6,804 bases of DNA from CAG-217 sp963642245 (GTDB taxonomy: Bacteria; Bacillota; Clostridia; Oscillospirales; Acutalibacteraceae). The translations under genes and the position numbers were made by a program. Below, one piece after another: positions 5,178-6,804 of this stretch. The notes under the pieces were generated by a model. It ran no database searches, had not been told where the DNA came from, and saw nothing but the letters and a program-made list of their open reading frames with translations. Numbering within the stretch: the first letter of the stretch is position 1; every line of letters begins with the position of its first letter. Location of the stretch: positions 1 to 6,804 of the forward strand of contig CAVIFY010000070.1 in NCBI GenBank assembly GCA_963642245.1. Direction: 5' to 3'.

Positions 5178-6320
5178 ATGAAAAAAGAACGGGCGGCCTT
5201 TCTCTGCAATATAGCGGCGGCGGTGCTGGTCACGGCGGTGCTGGTGAGCGCAGTGCCCCGGATCTCTGCCGCCGGGGCAGTGGGCCAGCGGGTGGCGGCG
5301 GTGTTTTCGCCCACCTATTTCAGCAGCAAAATAAATACAGAATTTTCTACTGTAAAATCGGCGCAAACCACACATACTAAGACTACCGCGACACGGGAGG
5401 CTCAGGCAATGCACCCCATTTCAGGGAAGGACAGCGACCCTTATGCGCACATTACCGAGACCCCGGCGGATGTGGCCAAGTTGATGCAGCAAGAGAAAAA
5501 AGTGATCGGCAGCCAAAAGAAAGTGGGCAAAACCAGCGAGGAGAGTTACCAGGGCGGGGGGACGATCTTGTCTTTCGGTTCGCTGGCAATTCAAAGCAAG
5601 ATCCCCGCTTCGTTTTATCGACCGGACATAGAGGCACTCCTTAAACAGAAGGCGGCCCTGTCCGTACCCAACCCGGCCAAACCGACGGTGCTGATCTATC
5701 ACAGCCATACCACAGAGGGCTATACCCTCCTGGACGCGGGTTATTATACCAAGTCCACCGACCTGCGCAGCGACAGCAGTACCCAAAATATGGTGCGGGT
5801 CGGGGACGAACTTTGCGCTTATCTGGAAAAGTGCGGGATCGGCGTGGTGCACGACCGCACCACCCACGACAAGGACTACTCCGGCGCCTACGACCACTCC
5901 CGCAAGACGGTGGCGGGGTATTTGGAGAAGTACCCGTCCATTGAGATCACCATTGATGTGCACCGGGACGATATTACATACGATAATAAGACCAAGGTAA
6001 AGCCCACCGCCAAGATCAAGGGCAAAAAGGCCGCCCGTATGATGATCATTGCCGGGTGCCAGTACAACCGGGTCAAGAACTTCCCGGACTGGGAGTACAA
6101 CCTGCGCTTTGACCTGGCGGTGCAGCAGCAGGTGGAGAAGCAGTACCCGGGGCTGATGCGCCCTATTCTCTTTTCCGAGCGTAAGTATAATATGGATATG
6201 ACCCGCAATTCCTTTTTGCTGGAGGTGGGCACGGACGGCAACACTCTGGATGAGGCCTGCTACTCTGCCCGGCTGTTTGCCACCGCCCTGGCCCGGGTCA
6301 TTCAGGCGTATGAAAAATAA
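5178..6320 (+). CDS. spoIIP: Stage II sporulation protein P (engulfment peptidoglycan hydrolase)
   Basis: Encodes 380 aa. SpoIIP is the amidase/endopeptidase of the SpoIID–SpoIIM–SpoIIP complex that thins septal peptidoglycan and drives the mother-cell membrane around the forespore. An N-terminal hydrophobic anchor spans about residues 9-32. A Ser/Thr/Lys-rich linker runs to about 125. The catalytic domain covers about 128-378, with IYHSHTTE (173-180, candidate zinc ligands His and Glu), DVHRD (260-264, His262) and LLEVGTDGNT (347-356, Glu349), the pattern of zinc amidases related to Amidase_3. The length is normal for the family. The ATG at 5178 follows AAAGGAG (5165-5171) by 6 nt, 64 bp after gpr. 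No terminator separates the two, so co-transcription is likely; B. subtilis spoIIP also has mother-cell expression, but no convincing sigma-E promoter was found here. Confidence 0.95.
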   Translation: MKKERAAFLCNIAAAVLVTAVLVSAVPRISAAGAVGQRVAAVFSPTYFSSKINTEFSTVKSAQTTHTKTTATREAQAMHPISGKDSDPYAHITETPADVAKLMQQEKKVIGSQKKVGKTSEESYQGGGTILSFGSLAIQSKIPASFYRPDIEALLKQKAALSVPNPAKPTVLIYHSHTTEGYTLLDAGYYTKSTDLRSDSSTQNMVRVGDELCAYLEKCGIGVVHDRTTHDKDYSGAYDHSRKTVAGYLEKYPSIEITIDVHRDDITYDNKTKVKPTAKIKGKKAARMMIIAGCQYNRVKNFPDWEYNLRFDLAVQQQVEKQYPGLMRPILFSERKYNMDMTRNSFLLEVGTDGNTLDEACYSARLFATALARVIQAYEK

Positions 6321-6329
6321 GGAGCCGTT

Positions 6330-6584
6330 ATGAAGAAACACCCAACCCCCATTTTGCTGCTGCTGTGCACGGCGCTGCTGATCGGCGGCACGGCGGTGGC
6401 CTATTGCAACACCCGCAGCTTTGGTTTTGAGCCGGACGCCAAGTGGATCACTTATAATGACGGGGGCTTTACCGTGTATGACTTTCGGGTGGAATACCGG
6501 CAGCTGGCAGAGGGCTGGCAAAGTTTTTCAAATTTTTTTCCAAAGAAAAGTCAAACCTGTTTTTGCGATAAAATGGAATTCTGA
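6330..6584 (+). CDS. Short exported or membrane-anchored protein of unknown function, possibly truncated
   Basis: Encodes 84 aa. The ribosome binding site AAGGAG (6319-6324) overlaps the spoIIP stop codon and the ATG follows 5 nt later, so translation is probably coupled to spoIIP. Residues 5-25 are a hydrophobic signal or anchor (about ILLLLCTALLIGGTAVAY) after MKKH. A polar aromatic stretch with DAKWITYNDGGFTVYDF follows (about 36-52). The last ~20 codons turn abruptly AT-rich with Phe/Lys content (SFSNFFPKKS), unlike the GC-rich upstream part, which could mean a decayed or frameshifted 3' end. It sits where B. subtilis has yqxA, also a small gene after spoIIP; homology is not claimed. Confidence 0.65.
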   Translation: MKKHPTPILLLLCTALLIGGTAVAYCNTRSFGFEPDAKWITYNDGGFTVYDFRVEYRQLAEGWQSFSNFFPKKSQTCFCDKMEF

Positions 6585-6589
6585 TCGGC

Positions 6590-6619
6590 GCGCACGGCGA
6601 ATACCGTGCGCTTTTCTCT
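6590..6619 (+). terminator. Terminator of the gpr–spoIIP operon
   Basis: A perfect 8-bp stem GCGCACGG/CCGTGCGC (6590-6597/6604-6611) with a six-base loop is followed by TTTTCTCT. It begins 5 nt after the stop codon of the short gene and isolates the sporulation operon from the rRNA promoter downstream. Confidence 0.82.
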
Positions 6620-6622
6620 GCC

Positions 6623-6640
6623 TGTATATAATGTATATAA
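6623..6640 (+). repeat. Tandem 9-bp AT-rich repeat
   Basis: TGTATATAA occurs twice head-to-tail (6623-6631, 6632-6640). It contains a TATAAT (6627-6632), but no -35 box is found 17 bp upstream, so it is not called a promoter. The region may simply be AT-rich DNA upstream of the rRNA promoter. Confidence 0.35.
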
Positions 6641-6682
6641 ATAATAAAGAGACTGAAGAAACGCTTGGCGGAGTGTGAAAGA

Positions 6683-6704
6683 ACTTGAAAAAACTTGAAA
6701 AAAA
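6683..6704 (+). promoter_or_regulatory. Phased A-tracts / UP-like element upstream of the rRNA promoter
   Basis: ACTTGAAAAA is repeated exactly at 6683-6692 and 6693-6702, ending 5 bp before the -35 box. The 10-bp period puts the A-tracts on the same helix face, which is expected to bend DNA and favour contact with the RNA polymerase alpha subunit, as known for strong rRNA promoters. Confidence 0.6.
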
Positions 6705-6707
6705 GTG

Positions 6708-6736
6708 TTGACTTTTGCCTTGCACTTTGGTATTAT
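6708..6736 (+). promoter_or_regulatory. Strong sigma-A promoter of a ribosomal RNA operon
   Basis: TTGACT (6708-6713) and TATTAT (6731-6736) are spaced by 17 bp, with A-tracts immediately upstream. Transcription would start near 6743. The sequence that follows resembles an rRNA leader rather than an mRNA leader; no ribosome binding site or start codon follows. Confidence 0.8.
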
Positions 6737-6742
6737 AGCTAA

Positions 6743-6804
6743 GCGCTCGAGAGAAGAGCGGCCGGCCGAAAGGCTGGGTAAGGACCTTGAAAATTAAACA
6801 ACGA
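6743..6804 (+). ncRNA. Leader of an rRNA operon with boxA-like sequence (partial, 16S beyond window)
   Basis: Two hairpins follow the predicted start: CGCTC/GAGCG (6744-6748/6756-6760), and a 6-bp stem (6762-6767/6772-6777) capped by a GAAA tetraloop. The sequence then reads ACCTTGAAAATTAAACAA. This resembles the Firmicutes boxA/processing sequence CTTTGAAAACTxAACAA found upstream of 16S genes and in 16S–23S spacers, where NusB–S10 antitermination complexes load. The mature 16S start is not reached. Confidence 0.7.

Noticed and set aside
6519..6560. Minus-strand TTGACT near 6549-6554 and an A/T-tract resembling the inverse of the rRNA upstream element
   Set aside because: No -10 box is found 16-18 bp downstream on the minus strand and there is no gene for it to serve. 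The resemblance is mainly shared A/T runs.

Overview
The window reads as a chromosomal segment of an endospore-forming, moderately GC-rich Clostridia, most likely a gut Oscillospiraceae/Ruminococcaceae-type organism. The reasons are a gpr–spoIIP sporulation pair next to rpsT, sigma-A type promoters with 17-bp spacers, strong AAGGAG-like ribosome binding sites, and hairpin-rich intergenic repeats with AATCCCTC…GAGGGATT ends that I associate with this group. No tool was run; every family call comes from motifs read by eye and from memory.

Layout. Bases 1-540 carry no gene but are dense with stem-loops and two related palindromic repeats (131-175 and 200-376). The right end of the second repeat appears to supply the -35 box of a promoter for the next gene. 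Bases 540-2408 (+) encode a 622-aa protein with three N-terminal membrane segments and a large predicted extracytoplasmic part. It ends against a convergent minus-strand cluster: a patatin-like phospholipase (2492-3367), a small membrane protein with a lysine/alanine/proline tail (3431-3709), and ribosomal protein S20 (rpsT, 3884-4141). Two back-to-back terminators separate the converging genes. rpsT and the small membrane gene each have a clear promoter and terminator. The patatin gene has no visible promoter of its own and sits directly behind a terminator, which suggests read-through control.

From 4298 the plus strand holds gpr (spore protease), spoIIP (engulfment hydrolase) and a short exported or membrane-anchored protein of unknown function, ending in a terminator at 6590-6619. 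rpsT divergent from gpr–spoIIP is a conserved Firmicutes arrangement (as in Bacillus subtilis). Here the outer neighbours differ from B. subtilis. The rpsT and candidate gpr promoters overlap back-to-back, so housekeeping and forespore transcription may interfere.

The last ~120 bases are the upstream region of a plus-strand ribosomal RNA operon: phased A-tracts, a strong promoter (6708-6736), two leader hairpins and a boxA-like antitermination sequence. The 16S gene itself would start beyond the window.

I do not see a defence island, CRISPR array or coding mobile element. The less ordinary parts are the repeat-borne promoter, the unnamed 622-aa envelope protein, the polycationic membrane protein upstream of the terminator-gated patatin gene, and the overlapping rpsT/gpr promoters.
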